Made by a program: the position numbers and the translations under genes
DNA from: Promethearchaeota archaeon
GTDB taxonomy: Archaea > Asgardarchaeota > Lokiarchaeia > Sigyniarchaeales > SOKP01
DNA length: 64,000 bases
Direction of reading: 5' to 3'
Assembly: GCA_018238625.1 (NCBI GenBank)
Contig: JABCSY010000008.1
Coordinates: forward strand, 1-64,000
In this document: positions 32,869 to 43,197 of the stretch, in pieces
Numbering within the stretch: position 1 is the stretch's first letter
How the letters are laid out: every line of letters begins with the position of its first letter
The notes under the pieces: model-generated
Seen by the model: only the letters and a program-made list of their open reading frames with translations
The model's database searches: none
Told to the model about the DNA's origin: nothing

Positions 32869-34329
32869 ATGGCTAAAATAAAAAAACAAAAAGGATATGA
32901 GAATTCTAGGATTATCATGTCATCTTATGGAATGGCTCAGTTCTTCGGTCAATGGATCACAGGACCATTTGGATTATTTGTTTTCTTTTTCTATGAGGCA
33001 GAAATCGGATTGAATGTAGTATTATGCGGCACTGCTTTTATTATATTCTCATTGTGGAATGCTATTAACGATCCACTTATAGGTTATTTGCTGGAACGTA
33101 TAAAGATGCCATGGGAGAAAAGATGGGGAAAAAGATTTCCATGGATATTACTTATATCAATACCATGGCTTTTTTCTTACTTATCGATATTTTTAGTTCC
33201 ACCCAGTTGGTATGGTACGCCTCAGTTAGTAGCAAACAATCAATGGCTAATTTTTGCGTGGTTTTTGATTACACTTTGTTTATATGATACACTTTATACA
33301 CTTTGGAATGTAAATTCAAACGCACTTTATCCTGATAAATTTCAGAGTTTGGGTGAACGAAGAACAGCAACTACGATTGGAACTTTAATTGGTATGATGG
33401 GCATTGTCGCAGGATTCATTATTCCGCCTATGTTTGTTCAAAATTCATTTCCTGAAACTTATCGTTTAGCAGGTTGGATTAGCGTTGGATTAGGAATAAT
33501 ATTCTTCCTCTTAATGGTTCCTGGTGTCTTTGAAGGACCAAAATTAAGAGCCAGATATCAAGAATATAGGATGAAAGCTGAAGAACTAGAACGCGAACCA
33601 TTTTTAAAAAGTGTTAGAAGAGCAGTATCAGATCGTCGCTTTATGGTTAAAACTATATTTTTCTTTGGATATCAAACAGGTGTTGCTTTATTACAAGCTT
33701 CAGCATTTTATATGGTTATTTTTGTCTTAAACGAAGATTCAGGGTTTTTAAGCATTCTGATGGCATTTATGCTCCTTGGTGCTTTCGCTTCAGTACCTCT
33801 TTGGGGGTATTTTGCGCATAGAGTAAATAATAATAAAAAATTGAGTCTTTATGCTGGCTTGGCAATGTTTATAACTTTTTTACCAATTTTTTTCGTAGAT
33901 GGATTACTATTTTATCTCATAGCATTGTTCTTGTTTGGAATAGGTCTTGGGGGTCAGTGGGTAATGGACCCTCCAACTATGGGGGATGTTCTCGACGATC
34001 TAGCTGTTCGGACAGGAAAAAGACAAGCAGCACTCTATTATGGATATAATTTATTTTTCATTCGACTTAGTGGAACTTTTCAAGCGTTAGTATTTATTGT
34101 TGTTCATATCCTAACAAATTTTCCTGCAGGAGTACAAACTTATGAAGGTTTAGTTAGTGTGGTTGGAGCTGATAATGTTTTCTGGCCTTTATTGGGGATT
34201 AGAATCCATGCTGCTCTTATTCCAGCTATATTTGTGCTTATCACAATCTTAATTTTTTGGAAGTGGTATGATCTTACGCCAGACAAGGTTGCGGCAAATC
34301 AAGAAAAATTAAAAGAACTTGGTCTATAA
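32869..34329 (+). CDS. GPH-family cation symporter, second copy
   Basis: A 486-aa MFS protein with 12 membrane helices. YGMAQFFGQWITGPFGLFVF and FSLWNAINDPLIGYLLERIK with EKRWGKRFPWI give the GPH signature, and GIGLGGQWVMDPPTMGDVLDD is the loop after helix ten, with KRQAALYYGYN. It is about 16 residues longer than the member at 17690 and not closely similar. The likely cargo is a glycoside or a related conjugate. It precedes, with a gap, a group containing a sugar-type kinase, an aminotransferase and an acyl-CoA ligase. Confidence 0.9.
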   Translation: MAKIKKQKGYENSRIIMSSYGMAQFFGQWITGPFGLFVFFFYEAEIGLNVVLCGTAFIIFSLWNAINDPLIGYLLERIKMPWEKRWGKRFPWILLISIPWLFSYLSIFLVPPSWYGTPQLVANNQWLIFAWFLITLCLYDTLYTLWNVNSNALYPDKFQSLGERRTATTIGTLIGMMGIVAGFIIPPMFVQNSFPETYRLAGWISVGLGIIFFLLMVPGVFEGPKLRARYQEYRMKAEELEREPFLKSVRRAVSDRRFMVKTIFFFGYQTGVALLQASAFYMVIFVLNEDSGFLSILMAFMLLGAFASVPLWGYFAHRVNNNKKLSLYAGLAMFITFLPIFFVDGLLFYLIALFLFGIGLGGQWVMDPPTMGDVLDDLAVRTGKRQAALYYGYNLFFIRLSGTFQALVFIVVHILTNFPAGVQTYEGLVSVVGADNVFWPLLGIRIHAALIPAIFVLITILIFWKWYDLTPDKVAANQEKLKELGL

Positions 34330-34555
34330 TTACAACTTTCATTTTTTTTTTTATAAAAGTATTAAAAATAATATCTACAGAATTTCTTTTATTTATTATA
34401 TTTCTATTTTACTGTGTAAACTGCAAAACTTTAAAGAAATATTCAATAAACATTTTAAAAAAAAAAAGATTATATGGAACTTCACGAATTACGCACGCTA
34501 CTAATGTTAAACCTGCAAAAGTGTATAGGGATTGGGAGTTTTATTCGAACATAAG

Positions 34556-35593
34556 TCACCAACGCCAATAAATATCTTCAGCGTGACCTAACATCTTTTC
34601 AATATGAATCTTTTCTCCATTATCTAAAACTAGGTCGCCAGAAAAAAAGCCGTGCATCAAGGAAGAGTTAAGATAAATTAAGCCAAAATTCATTTTTTCT
34701 CTGTGTGGTATAATTGGTTCAATCACCATATTAAACCTATTATCGTTGCTCGTAAATTTCCAAGGTTTAGTAGGATCACGATTTTCGTGGTGGAAGGTAA
34801 CCTCATCAAATTTATGAGCTTTTCCATCGTAGAAAATGATGTTTTCCGTATGGGTTGCCCCTTCTTTACTACCGACTGAACCGAAACCATAGCCAATGTT
34901 AAAAGCAACTGGCACTCCAGAGACAAGTCCGCAACCAGAAGCCCAAAGCCAATGCGTTTTATAAGGCCATATCCCGCGCCCCCAGTCCATGAGACCAAAA
35001 GATGTTTCAGGTTCAAATGTATACGATTTATCTCCAATCGCAATAGAGCCCTCTGCAGGCATGTAATTAATCTTATGGTTATAGTAAAACAACCTTGGAT
35101 CGTTATATCCAGTAACGACCACAGTGTTATCCATTTTAGGGTCGTCATTAAGAGTGATTGAACCTTTTAACCCTTTATTTTGAAAGGAGGGGTCGTCAAT
35201 AGTAAGAATTCGTTTATTGCCTTGTTTCGAGATAGTAGCGTTAAATTTTTTGGTTGGAAACTCAATAACGCTATCTTCTAAAGAGTTTAAGGGGAGAACT
35301 TTAGATTTTGTAAAGAATTTAAACAAACCTCTACCGTTTCTTTTAATGTTTTTAAAATCGAGCCATACATAACTCATTTGAGTCAAATACCCTATATCTC
35401 CTATAGTTAACTGAAATCCAAAGTCCTTGTTTAATACAGAAAAATGGTCCCATTCTTTTATTCTCGTCCAACCTTTACCTATTTTTTCCTTATTGTATTT
35501 TAATAAAGGTTTTCTTGCCCATCCGCGTTGAACAAGCGAACCATCGTCGTTAAATAGGTTTGAGGGTTCTATTATCTCATTTTGATTACCCAT
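34556..35593 (-). CDS. DUF2804 protein
   Basis: A 345-aa protein of family DUF2804. The N-terminus (LFNDDGSLVQRGWARKPLLKY, then EWDHFSVLNKDFGFQLTIGD) and the central segment (FGLMDWGRGIWPYKTHWLWA) followed by NIGYGFG are typical. The family is predicted to be beta-rich and resembles the lipocalin-like AttH/CrtC group by pattern; no activity is established. The ATG at 35593 is chosen; a GTG at 35602 would add three residues. The aminotransferase gene lies upstream on the same strand with a gap of 117 bases. Confidence 0.85.
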   Translation of the reverse strand: MGNQNEIIEPSNLFNDDGSLVQRGWARKPLLKYNKEKIGKGWTRIKEWDHFSVLNKDFGFQLTIGDIGYLTQMSYVWLDFKNIKRNGRGLFKFFTKSKVLPLNSLEDSVIEFPTKKFNATISKQGNKRILTIDDPSFQNKGLKGSITLNDDPKMDNTVVVTGYNDPRLFYYNHKINYMPAEGSIAIGDKSYTFEPETSFGLMDWGRGIWPYKTHWLWASGCGLVSGVPVAFNIGYGFGSVGSKEGATHTENIIFYDGKAHKFDEVTFHHENRDPTKPWKFTSNDNRFNMVIEPIIPHREKMNFGLIYLNSSLMHGFFSGDLVLDNGEKIHIEKMLGHAEDIYWRW

Positions 35594-35710
35594 AACTTTC
35601 ACTTTAAATTTGTTTAAGAATATTAATATTTCAAGTTTTAAAAAAATAAAGATTGTTGTTTGTGTTTGTTTTTTCCTACTGTTAAAAATCTTAAAAAAAA
35701 ATATGGAAGA

Positions 35711-37108
35711 TTATTCTATTTTCTGACAGATTAGGTCTATTTTTTCAATTGTCCCGTCAACAATTTCGTTAGAGTGAAGAATACACATGTAAAATCTACT
35801 TCCAGCTACAGAAATGATTTCTTGATCCACTAAAGCGGCACCAATATGTTCCATAAACTTTTTCCTTGACGGGAGCTGACCTACTTGTTCAGAAATGTCA
35901 AAACTTAAACCAAAAAGGCACGATGTATGAAAGTGAACTGTACCGCCAAGATTATATGAAAACCACGGTAATTCATATTTAGCGAAAACTTCATTTAACC
36001 CATTTGCTAATCGAGCTCCTGCCTTTCCAACTTTTTCTGTTGCACCCGTTTCCTCAACTAATTTCATCGCATGATAAGCAGCGGCACATGTTAAAGGATT
36101 TGCTGCTAATGTCCCTCCACTATAAGCTCTTTTTCCACCACCCACTCCAGCTGCGCAAAAGCGCATTATTTCTTCCTTACCACCAATAGCGGCCGCAGAA
36201 GGATATCCATGTCCTACAATTTTCCCAAAAACAGATAAATCAGGAGTATAACCGTAATATGCTTGACCCCCACCCATATGCAACCTAAAAGCGCACACAA
36301 CTTCGTCTGAAATCAATAATGCTCCATTTTCGCGGCACAATTCTTCTACTTCTTTATTGAAACCAAGTCTTACGGGATTGGCTCCTGACTCGCCCCCCAT
36401 AGGCTCGATAATTACGGCAGCTACTTTGCGCTTCTCTTTAAACATCTGGCGCAACATTTCAATGTCGTTGGGAGGGCAGGAATCCATCCATTTGAATATT
36501 GATTTTGGAATCCCATGTGATTCTAATAATTTTGTACCGGGCACATGCATGTCGTAAACCAATTGATCTGACCATCCGTGGTAGCTTCCACCGATTTTAA
36601 TAATCCATTTACGATTTGTAGCAACTCTGGCAATCCTTATAGCAAGCATATCGGCTTCCGTACCCGTTTGAAGCCATCTTATAACTTCACAAGATGGAAA
36701 ATGTTTCTGAAGTTCTTCAGCGGCAAGATATTCGTATTCGTTAGTTATTCCATGACATGGTCCAATATTCCGAATAACTTCGATAACCTTTTCCGTCAAA
36801 ACCGGATGATTATGACCAAGGATTATAGGTCCTCCGTCCATTAAATAATCAGTAAGTATAATATCATCTACAGTTTCCATGTAACAGTCAAAAACGCGCT
36901 TACTAGCTAAGGGGAATGGATAATTAAAAGCAAGGTTATGTTCTACACCTCCAGGGATTATTTTTCTTGCTCTCTCAAAAGCAATCTTTGATTTCGCATG
37001 ATTTTTCTCATACCTTTCTATTATTGCTTTTAATTCGTTTGGCTTAAATTTGCTAACAGGCAAATCAACAATATTTTTAATTTTAGTTATTTTTTCCTCA
37101 TATTCCAT
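35711..37108 (-). CDS. Class III aminotransferase, glutamate-1-semialdehyde aminomutase-like
   Basis: A 465-aa PLP enzyme of fold type I. IIPGGVEHNLAFNYPFPLAS, GGPIILGHNHPVL, WLQTGTEADMLAIRIARVAT, IIEPMGG, ISDEVVCAFR and VFGKIVGHGYPSAAAIGGKE are in order; the lysine of the last motif forms the aldimine with PLP. The family match is closest to HemL-like subgroups, but no other haem genes are near, and the gene sits divergently beside an FGGY kinase, so a role in amino-sugar or amino-acid breakdown is as likely. The first 35 residues are an extra helical extension (SKFKPNELKAIIERYEKN). Confidence 0.88.
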   Translation of the reverse strand: MEYEEKITKIKNIVDLPVSKFKPNELKAIIERYEKNHAKSKIAFERARKIIPGGVEHNLAFNYPFPLASKRVFDCYMETVDDIILTDYLMDGGPIILGHNHPVLTEKVIEVIRNIGPCHGITNEYEYLAAEELQKHFPSCEVIRWLQTGTEADMLAIRIARVATNRKWIIKIGGSYHGWSDQLVYDMHVPGTKLLESHGIPKSIFKWMDSCPPNDIEMLRQMFKEKRKVAAVIIEPMGGESGANPVRLGFNKEVEELCRENGALLISDEVVCAFRLHMGGGQAYYGYTPDLSVFGKIVGHGYPSAAAIGGKEEIMRFCAAGVGGGKRAYSGGTLAANPLTCAAAYHAMKLVEETGATEKVGKAGARLANGLNEVFAKYELPWFSYNLGGTVHFHTSCLFGLSFDISEQVGQLPSRKKFMEHIGAALVDQEIISVAGSRFYMCILHSNEIVDGTIEKIDLICQKIE

Positions 37109-37219
37109 AAAAATCCCTTTAAATTATTAAATGGTAAAGCCAATTAAAAAGACTTATTTTAAATAGGAAAGCCTTCCATAAAAAAATCTTTATTTACTTT
37201 AAGAACATTTATATTTAAT

Positions 37220-38845
37220 ATGTCAGACTCACAAAAAAAATATATTCTTGCAATTGATCACGGTACAGGTGGACCTAAGACCGCTATAGTCTCAACCCAA
37301 GGTGAAGTTGTCGATTGGGCATTTCAAGAAGTTCCTTTACACGTAGAAAAAGGAGGCGGAGTTGAACAGGATCCAAACGATTGGTGGAATGCCATTCTTA
37401 AGACAGCTAAACAAGTGATTGGCAACGGAAAAGTCTCGGTTAATGACATAGTGGGTGTTTGTAATTCGAGTCAATGGAGTGGTACTGTGGCTCTAGATAA
37501 AAATGGAGATCATTTAATGAATTCTATAATATGGATGGACACTCGAGGCGCACCTTATATGAAAAAATTCCATAAAAGTTTAATCCAAGTAAGTGGATAT
37601 TCTGCGCGTAAAATGTTAAAATTAATTAAGGTTACAGGTGGAGGCGCAAGTTTATCCGGAAAGGATCCTCTTGCCCATATTTTGTGGATAAAAGATTGCC
37701 GTCCAGAAATTTACGATAAAACTTTTATGTTTTTGGAACCCCACGATTATGTGAATTTAAAATTTACGGGCAAATTTGCTGCCTCTTACGCTTCCATTCA
37801 CATGCATTTTTTAACAGACATTCGAGATATCAACGATATCAAGTATTACAATAAATTAATGAAAATGGCTAAAGTCGACCCAAATAAATTCCCTACAGAT
37901 TTAAGATGGTCTACAGAGGTTCTAGGACCAATCAAAGACGAAATTGCTGACGAGCTTGGTTTAAAAAAAGGTATTAAAATGATCATGGGCGCGCCAGATC
38001 TACAAACAGCAACTATTGGTTCAGGAGCGGTTAGAGATTACGAAGGACACATTTACATAGGAACGTCCGACTGGCTATTATGTCACGTACCATACAAAAA
38101 AACAGATATCTTTCATAATATGGCTAGCTTCCCATCAGCAATAAAAGGGCGGTATTTTGTAGCAAACGAACAAGAAATAGCGGGTGGAGCTTTATCGTTT
38201 CTAAGAGATAAGATTCTATATCATAAGGATGAACTATTAAGAGAGGAACAAGTTCCAGATGTCTATAAAATATTCGATCGAATCGTAGAAAATGTTCCAG
38301 CAGGTTCTAATAATTTAATTTTTACGCCGTGGCTTATCGGAGAAAGAGCTCCCGTAGACGACCATGCCGTTCGTGGTGGTTTCTACAACTTATCGTTAGA
38401 GATGTCGCGAGAACATCTAATAAGAGCAATCTTTGAGGGTGTTGCATATAACGTGAAGTGGCTTCTTCAATATGTTGAAAAATTCATCCAAAAATGGAAA
38501 ATGAAAGAAACTCCGGGAATGACGAAAAAAGACTTTGTAATGCCCGAGCTTAACATAATTGGTGGTGGAGCGACTAGTAATATCTGGTGTCAAATTTTTG
38601 CCGATGTTCTTAATAGGACAATTAAACAAGTTAAAGACCCAATACAAGCAAATGCTCGTGGAGCCGCATTTATCGCGTCAGTTGGGCTGGGGTACCTTAC
38701 TTGGGACCAAATCCCCGGACTAATCGAATATTCAAATGTCTTTAAACCAAATCCCGAAAACAGAGCTATATACGACAAGCTTTTTAGCGAATACACCAAT
38801 ATATATAAAATTATGCGTAAAACATATAAACGCTTGAATGAGTGA
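37220..38845 (+). CDS. FGGY-family carbohydrate kinase
   Basis: A 541-aa kinase of the xylulokinase/glycerol kinase superfamily. ILAIDHGTGGPKTAIVSTQG is the first phosphate loop, VEQDPNDWWNAIL the conserved W-x-x segment, NSSQWSGTVALDKNGDHL the substrate region, IYIGTSDWL and MGAPDLQ the second loop, and IFEGVAYNVKWLLQYVE with IIGGGATSNIWCQIFADVLN the C-terminal family signature. It phosphorylates a sugar or polyol in the cytoplasm. The gene is divergent from the class III aminotransferase (111-base gap), and convergent with the acyl-CoA ligase (30-base gap). Substrate not determined. Confidence 0.9.
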   Translation: MSDSQKKYILAIDHGTGGPKTAIVSTQGEVVDWAFQEVPLHVEKGGGVEQDPNDWWNAILKTAKQVIGNGKVSVNDIVGVCNSSQWSGTVALDKNGDHLMNSIIWMDTRGAPYMKKFHKSLIQVSGYSARKMLKLIKVTGGGASLSGKDPLAHILWIKDCRPEIYDKTFMFLEPHDYVNLKFTGKFAASYASIHMHFLTDIRDINDIKYYNKLMKMAKVDPNKFPTDLRWSTEVLGPIKDEIADELGLKKGIKMIMGAPDLQTATIGSGAVRDYEGHIYIGTSDWLLCHVPYKKTDIFHNMASFPSAIKGRYFVANEQEIAGGALSFLRDKILYHKDELLREEQVPDVYKIFDRIVENVPAGSNNLIFTPWLIGERAPVDDHAVRGGFYNLSLEMSREHLIRAIFEGVAYNVKWLLQYVEKFIQKWKMKETPGMTKKDFVMPELNIIGGGATSNIWCQIFADVLNRTIKQVKDPIQANARGAAFIASVGLGYLTWDQIPGLIEYSNVFKPNPENRAIYDKLFSEYTNIYKIMRKTYKRLNE

Positions 38846-38875
38846 GTAATATAAAAAAAAATAATAAAAAAAATT

Positions 38876-40732
38876 TTAACCTTTTATTTCTTTTCCGCTT
38901 TCCATTTTTGCGAAATCTTTTTCTTGGAGTGTTCTTCTCTGTACTTTTCCAGTTATTGACACGGGAAGTTTTCGAGCGACCTCAATTAGTCTTGGGCTCT
39001 TCCATTTCGCCATATTTTCCAAGCACCATTTCTTAATATCTTCAATTTCGATATTTTTTCCAACTTTAAACCCTTTCTTTAATACAACCCAGGCTTTCAC
39101 CTTTTCACCAGTGTTTTCGTCAGGTAATCCCGCTACAGCAACTTGATCTATCGCAGGATGGTGTCCTAATAAATCCTCGACTTCTTTTGGGTACACAGAA
39201 TGTCCAGAAACTTTAATTAGCGATTTCTTCCTATCTCTTATTTCACAGAAACCGTGCTCGTCCATAAATCCAATATCTCCCGTAAGTAGCCAGCGTTTTC
39301 CGCCCCACATTTTAAGGTTATCTTCCTGTTCCTTTTGTTTTCCCAAATAACCCAGCATGACTTGAGGGCCCGCAACACATATTTCACCCGTATGTTCTAC
39401 GCCAAAATTATTTCTTTCAAGAGTTCCGTCACAAATTGGTCCAGCTTCAAAATTATCGGAATCGAAGATAGCCCAATCGGTACCCGGGAGGGGTAGTCCT
39501 AATTTTCCAGATTTGTTTGGCCCCCAAAATGGTGCTACACTTACTACAGGAGATGTTTCGGTTAAACCATAACCAACTCGTATCGGGCAAAAGATTTCTT
39601 CGAAAGAAACGCGAATATTATCGTGGAGAGGTCCCGCTCCTTGTGTCGCATATTTTAGTTTTTTGGTAAAATCGTACTTCTTGTTATACTCCTCAACGCC
39701 CATTTTATTTACATAATCAGTCAATCTCTTAAATAACATTTCAACGCCCGTATACATAATTCCTTGAGGGGTATCAAGTTTATTTATCGTCTCGGATAAA
39801 ACATCGTCAGAAGGGGGTTTTGGAAATAGAAGCATTTGCATTCCTAAAGATAAAGCACCCGACATAACGCACGTTAACCCAAAGCTATGAAAGAAAGGTA
39901 TACTGCCAATTGTTACCATACCCGGTTGGAGATTTGTCCACGGTTTAATCATATATAAGTTTGAGATGAGGTTAGCATGACTAAGCATAGCAACTTTAGG
40001 TAACCCCGTTGTTCCGCCAGTCATAAGGTATACTGCGGGATCGGTCCATGGGTCTATATCTACGGTAACATCTTTTGGTTCGGTTTCTTCAATTATTTGT
40101 TTCATCCAATAAATCTTGTAATCTTCTGTTTCACTAGGAATTTTATCTTTTGCGCTTGGAATTCCAAGTTGTTGTACAGTTTCCTCGTCAGCAGTGAAAA
40201 AATCGGTAAAATTCGAAGGTATCAAGTACTTTACGCTAGTTTTTGGAAGAATAGTAGCAGGTCCAGCGATATATAACATATCCATTAGTACTAAAACTTT
40301 CGCCTTCGTCATAGTTAGAGCATGTAATAACTCCATAGGTTTATATGTAGGATTGATACCTTGTACGATTGCCCCAATATATTGACAACCCATATAGGCA
40401 ACAACAAAATTTATGGAATTAGGAAGGTCAATTGCTACGACATCTCCTTTTCTGATACCTAACGTATGGTAAAGGAATGTGCCAAATTTTTTTCCGTATT
40501 CGAATAATTTTCTTAGTTTAACTTTTTCCATGTAGGAACCATAAGCAAATATACAAATATCATTATCCCATATTCCATAGTCATCGGCAGACTTAATAAA
40601 TCCCTTCCACAGCGGGGTTATATCAATACCATCCACATCTTTAAGTTGTTTTGGAACGCCTTCAGGCCAATAATCCCCGAACCATACTTTATTTTCGTCG
40701 ACTAAAAATTCTTTATCATTTAAACTTGTCAT
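38876..40732 (-). CDS. AMP-forming acyl-CoA ligase
   Basis: A 618-aa adenylating enzyme of the fatty-acid CoA ligase type. MTGGTTGLPKVAMLSH is the ATP phosphate loop, YGLTETSPVVSVAP the adenine motif, LLTGDIGFMDEHGFCEIRDR the hinge, and GKVQRRTL the C-terminal lysine loop. The N-terminal 40 residues (VWFGDYWPEGVPKQLKDVDG) are common in archaeal medium- and long-chain ligases. It makes acyl-CoA from a free acid, ATP and CoA. The ATG at 40732 is preferred; a GTG at 40741 would add three residues. Substrates of the acyl-CoA-type reductases at 3.4-14 kb might in principle come from here. Confidence 0.92.
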   Translation of the reverse strand: MTSLNDKEFLVDENKVWFGDYWPEGVPKQLKDVDGIDITPLWKGFIKSADDYGIWDNDICIFAYGSYMEKVKLRKLFEYGKKFGTFLYHTLGIRKGDVVAIDLPNSINFVVAYMGCQYIGAIVQGINPTYKPMELLHALTMTKAKVLVLMDMLYIAGPATILPKTSVKYLIPSNFTDFFTADEETVQQLGIPSAKDKIPSETEDYKIYWMKQIIEETEPKDVTVDIDPWTDPAVYLMTGGTTGLPKVAMLSHANLISNLYMIKPWTNLQPGMVTIGSIPFFHSFGLTCVMSGALSLGMQMLLFPKPPSDDVLSETINKLDTPQGIMYTGVEMLFKRLTDYVNKMGVEEYNKKYDFTKKLKYATQGAGPLHDNIRVSFEEIFCPIRVGYGLTETSPVVSVAPFWGPNKSGKLGLPLPGTDWAIFDSDNFEAGPICDGTLERNNFGVEHTGEICVAGPQVMLGYLGKQKEQEDNLKMWGGKRWLLTGDIGFMDEHGFCEIRDRKKSLIKVSGHSVYPKEVEDLLGHHPAIDQVAVAGLPDENTGEKVKAWVVLKKGFKVGKNIEIEDIKKWCLENMAKWKSPRLIEVARKLPVSITGKVQRRTLQEKDFAKMESGKEIKG

Positions 40733-40878
40733 TTTATCCACTAATCTTTCAGTATCATATTTTATATTAGATAATAGAAATTTTTCTATTATTATAATAT
40801 CTTTGATATACTATTATATAATAATTTAACTTGCTTTGGTTTAAGTTTCAATTTATTAATTGACAATTTTGAACATTT

Positions 40879-41736
40879 ATGGGATTTAAAGAAAACTTCA
40901 AGGAAAAGTTAAGAGAAATACTGAGCGAGGAGGAATTATCCGTTCTTCCGCGGGGTTTCCAAACCATAGGTAGAGTAATAATAATTAGATTAAACCCCGT
41001 ATTGCTGGAGAAAAAAATCCTTATTGCAAAAAAGTATATGGAACTTTTACCGAGTACTAGATCTGTCTATCTAAACATGGGCAGAATTAAAGGAAAATAT
41101 AGAACGCCAGAAAATATCGTGTTTTTAGTGGGAGAAGATAATCCAATTGTGGACCATAGAGAACACGGAGTTATCTATAGATTCGATTTTACTAAGATTA
41201 TGTTTAGTATGGGAAATCTGAACGAAAGAAAATTTTTAGCAACTTTAGTGAAAGAAAATGAGGTAATTGTGGACATGTTCGCGGGTATTGGATACTTTTC
41301 TTTGCCAATCGCGAAACATTCGAAGCCAAAAATAATATATAGTATAGAGCTCAACCTTGAATCCTTTAAATTCTTAACTGAAAATATCAAAATTAATCAT
41401 CTCGATGATATAATTGTCCCAATTAATGGCGATAGTAAGATTGAAGTTATTAAATTGAGTAAATCTGGAGTGAGAGCTGACCGAGTGATAATGGGCGTCT
41501 TTCCGGCTCCAAAAGACTTTATTAAAGAAGCCTTAACTTTAACAAAGGAGAGTGGAACAACCTTTCATTATGAAGGGGTCGCTACGAAAGAAAATTACCT
41601 AAGTTTGTTCAATGAATTTAAAGAAATTGCAGAAACAAGTAGTTTCAAATGCGATTTATTATCAGAAAGATTTGTAAAAAGTTATGGTCCACATTTATAC
41701 CATGTTGTTATCGATATCTTAGTAAGTAAAGATTAA
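40879..41736 (+). CDS. taw2: Taw2-like wyosine-base enzyme (Trm5 superfamily)
   Basis: A 285-aa class I SAM-dependent protein for tRNA-Phe position 37. FSMGNLNERKFLATLV is the Trm5/Taw2 family motif, VDMFAGIGYFSLPIA the SAM loop, and IYSIELNLESFKFLTENIKI the acidic second strand. Where Trm5 methyltransferases have an N-L-P catalytic motif, this protein has DRVIMGVFPAPKDFI, the form seen in Taw2, which transfers the 3-amino-3-carboxypropyl group of SAM to 4-demethylwyosine. The short length also fits Taw2. Trm5 would be the alternative. It is convergent with the MFS gene, separated by 6 bases. Confidence 0.82.
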   Translation: MGFKENFKEKLREILSEEELSVLPRGFQTIGRVIIIRLNPVLLEKKILIAKKYMELLPSTRSVYLNMGRIKGKYRTPENIVFLVGEDNPIVDHREHGVIYRFDFTKIMFSMGNLNERKFLATLVKENEVIVDMFAGIGYFSLPIAKHSKPKIIYSIELNLESFKFLTENIKINHLDDIIVPINGDSKIEVIKLSKSGVRADRVIMGVFPAPKDFIKEALTLTKESGTTFHYEGVATKENYLSLFNEFKEIAETSSFKCDLLSERFVKSYGPHLYHVVIDILVSKD

Positions 41737-41742
41737 GACGCT

Positions 41743-43197
41743 TTATTCGTTTCTTACTTCTTGATCTGTTATCATTAGCGCTCTCTTTTTCATAATTTCA
41801 TTTATTTCATTATAATCTTTTTCAGCAGTAAAGAAAAGTGGAACCCAAAAACAAATTGAAATTAGTCCAAAAATTAGCGTGGACCAAAAAATTGTAGCAG
41901 AAAAACTACCTGTCATAGTAACCACGAATCCTCCAATAACGGCACCTGATGCTCGCCCTATAGTGTCAATAAAGGAGCCCACCGCAATCATGGTACCTCG
42001 GTTTTCGGGGAAGTTTACGTCAATAAGAGAACTATACCAGTTAGGACCAATACCCATTGTAAAAGCAAGCCCAAGCCCTATAAACATGCAGTAAATTAAC
42101 CAAAAGACCCAAAATACAATGTCGTTGACGATTAGAGCACCAAAAAAGAAGGATGAGCTCGTTACGTTAGGCGACATCGCAAATGCGAATAGAAGAAATG
42201 GTAGATTTAAAATTGAACAGATTACTGCCACCTTCACCCTACCAGAAAGATCTCCATTTTGAACTTTTTTATCTCCCCAATGAGCAAGCCCAAACTGACC
42301 AATGATTAATCCTAACACCACCGCAAACAATAATAATATAATGACCTTGAGATCAACGACATTAACACCAATCTCAAGTTGAATATAAGGAAAAATGTAA
42401 GCTACTAATAGTCCGGAAGCAATAACATCGAAAAAGTTAAACATTAAAAAGAAGTTCGACTTTCTTTTAAAAATAAACTTCAAATCTGAAAATTTAATTT
42501 TATATGAATAGCGAATGTCTTCGTCTGTTAAAACATTTTCTAAAGATTTCTCTTTTGCCGCTCTTTTAGGTTCTACGGTAATAAAAAAATTTAATATAGT
42601 AAAAATAAGCGCAATAATTCCCAGGAAAAAGTACGGTAACCGCCATGTGTATAAAAATTCGGGATAAGTAATGGCAATAAAGTTAATTTTTTCAGGAATG
42701 GTTAACGATTCAATCGCTCCATAGTCAATCGCGTTAAACGCTAAAGCAATTGCTCCAGCAACGAGACTTCCAATAGTGGATATTAAACCCCAGAAGGCGA
42801 AAGATTTTGAACGAGAATCCGATGAGACTATATCAGCTAAATAAGAAATTACAAGTGGAGTTGTTACGCTTACAGCAATCGCAGCAACGATTCTAGTAAG
42901 GATTAATTGCCAAAACTCTTCAACAAATATGTGTAATATCGCCGTTATTGACCATAAACACCCCGCAAAAATTAAAATCTTTTTTCTTTGTATCAAATCG
43001 GTCAAATAACCAAACATTAGTACCGAAACTCCATTAACGATCGTATAAACGCTAATGATGATCCCTATACTATCAAAATATATACCTAAATCTGCAGCAA
43101 TTAAAACTTCATTAGGAAGGAATAAAGCACTGTCCATTAAAATGATTAAGATTAAAGATAAAAAGAAAAATAACGAAATAAGCTCCCTTTTCTTCAT
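41743..43197 (-). CDS. MFS transporter
   Basis: A 484-aa protein with 12 membrane helices. VLMFGYLTDLIQRKKILIFA is the loop 2-3 signature (G-x-x-x-D-x-x-x-R-K-x), LILTRIVAAIAVSVTTPLVI the fourth helix, and PENRGTMIAVGSFIDTIGRA the loop after helix ten. A charged central loop (EPKRAAKEKSLENVLTDEDI) is longer than usual. The pattern resembles sphingolipid- or sugar-type MFS members, but the cargo cannot be named. It stops 6 bases from the convergent Taw2 gene. Confidence 0.9.
   Translation of the reverse strand: MKKRELISLFFFLSLILIILMDSALFLPNEVLIAADLGIYFDSIGIIISVYTIVNGVSVLMFGYLTDLIQRKKILIFAGCLWSITAILHIFVEEFWQLILTRIVAAIAVSVTTPLVISYLADIVSSDSRSKSFAFWGLISTIGSLVAGAIALAFNAIDYGAIESLTIPEKINFIAITYPEFLYTWRLPYFFLGIIALIFTILNFFITVEPKRAAKEKSLENVLTDEDIRYSYKIKFSDLKFIFKRKSNFFLMFNFFDVIASGLLVAYIFPYIQLEIGVNVVDLKVIILLLFAVVLGLIIGQFGLAHWGDKKVQNGDLSGRVKVAVICSILNLPFLLFAFAMSPNVTSSSFFFGALIVNDIVFWVFWLIYCMFIGLGLAFTMGIGPNWYSSLIDVNFPENRGTMIAVGSFIDTIGRASGAVIGGFVVTMTGSFSATIFWSTLIFGLISICFWVPLFFTAEKDYNEINEIMKKRALMITDQEVRNE

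Noticed and set aside
34319-34504. 61-codon frame after the GPH transporter
   Set aside because: It overlaps the transporter end, is very rich in Phe, Tyr, Lys and Asn as expected from AT-rich non-coding DNA, and has no ribosome binding site.
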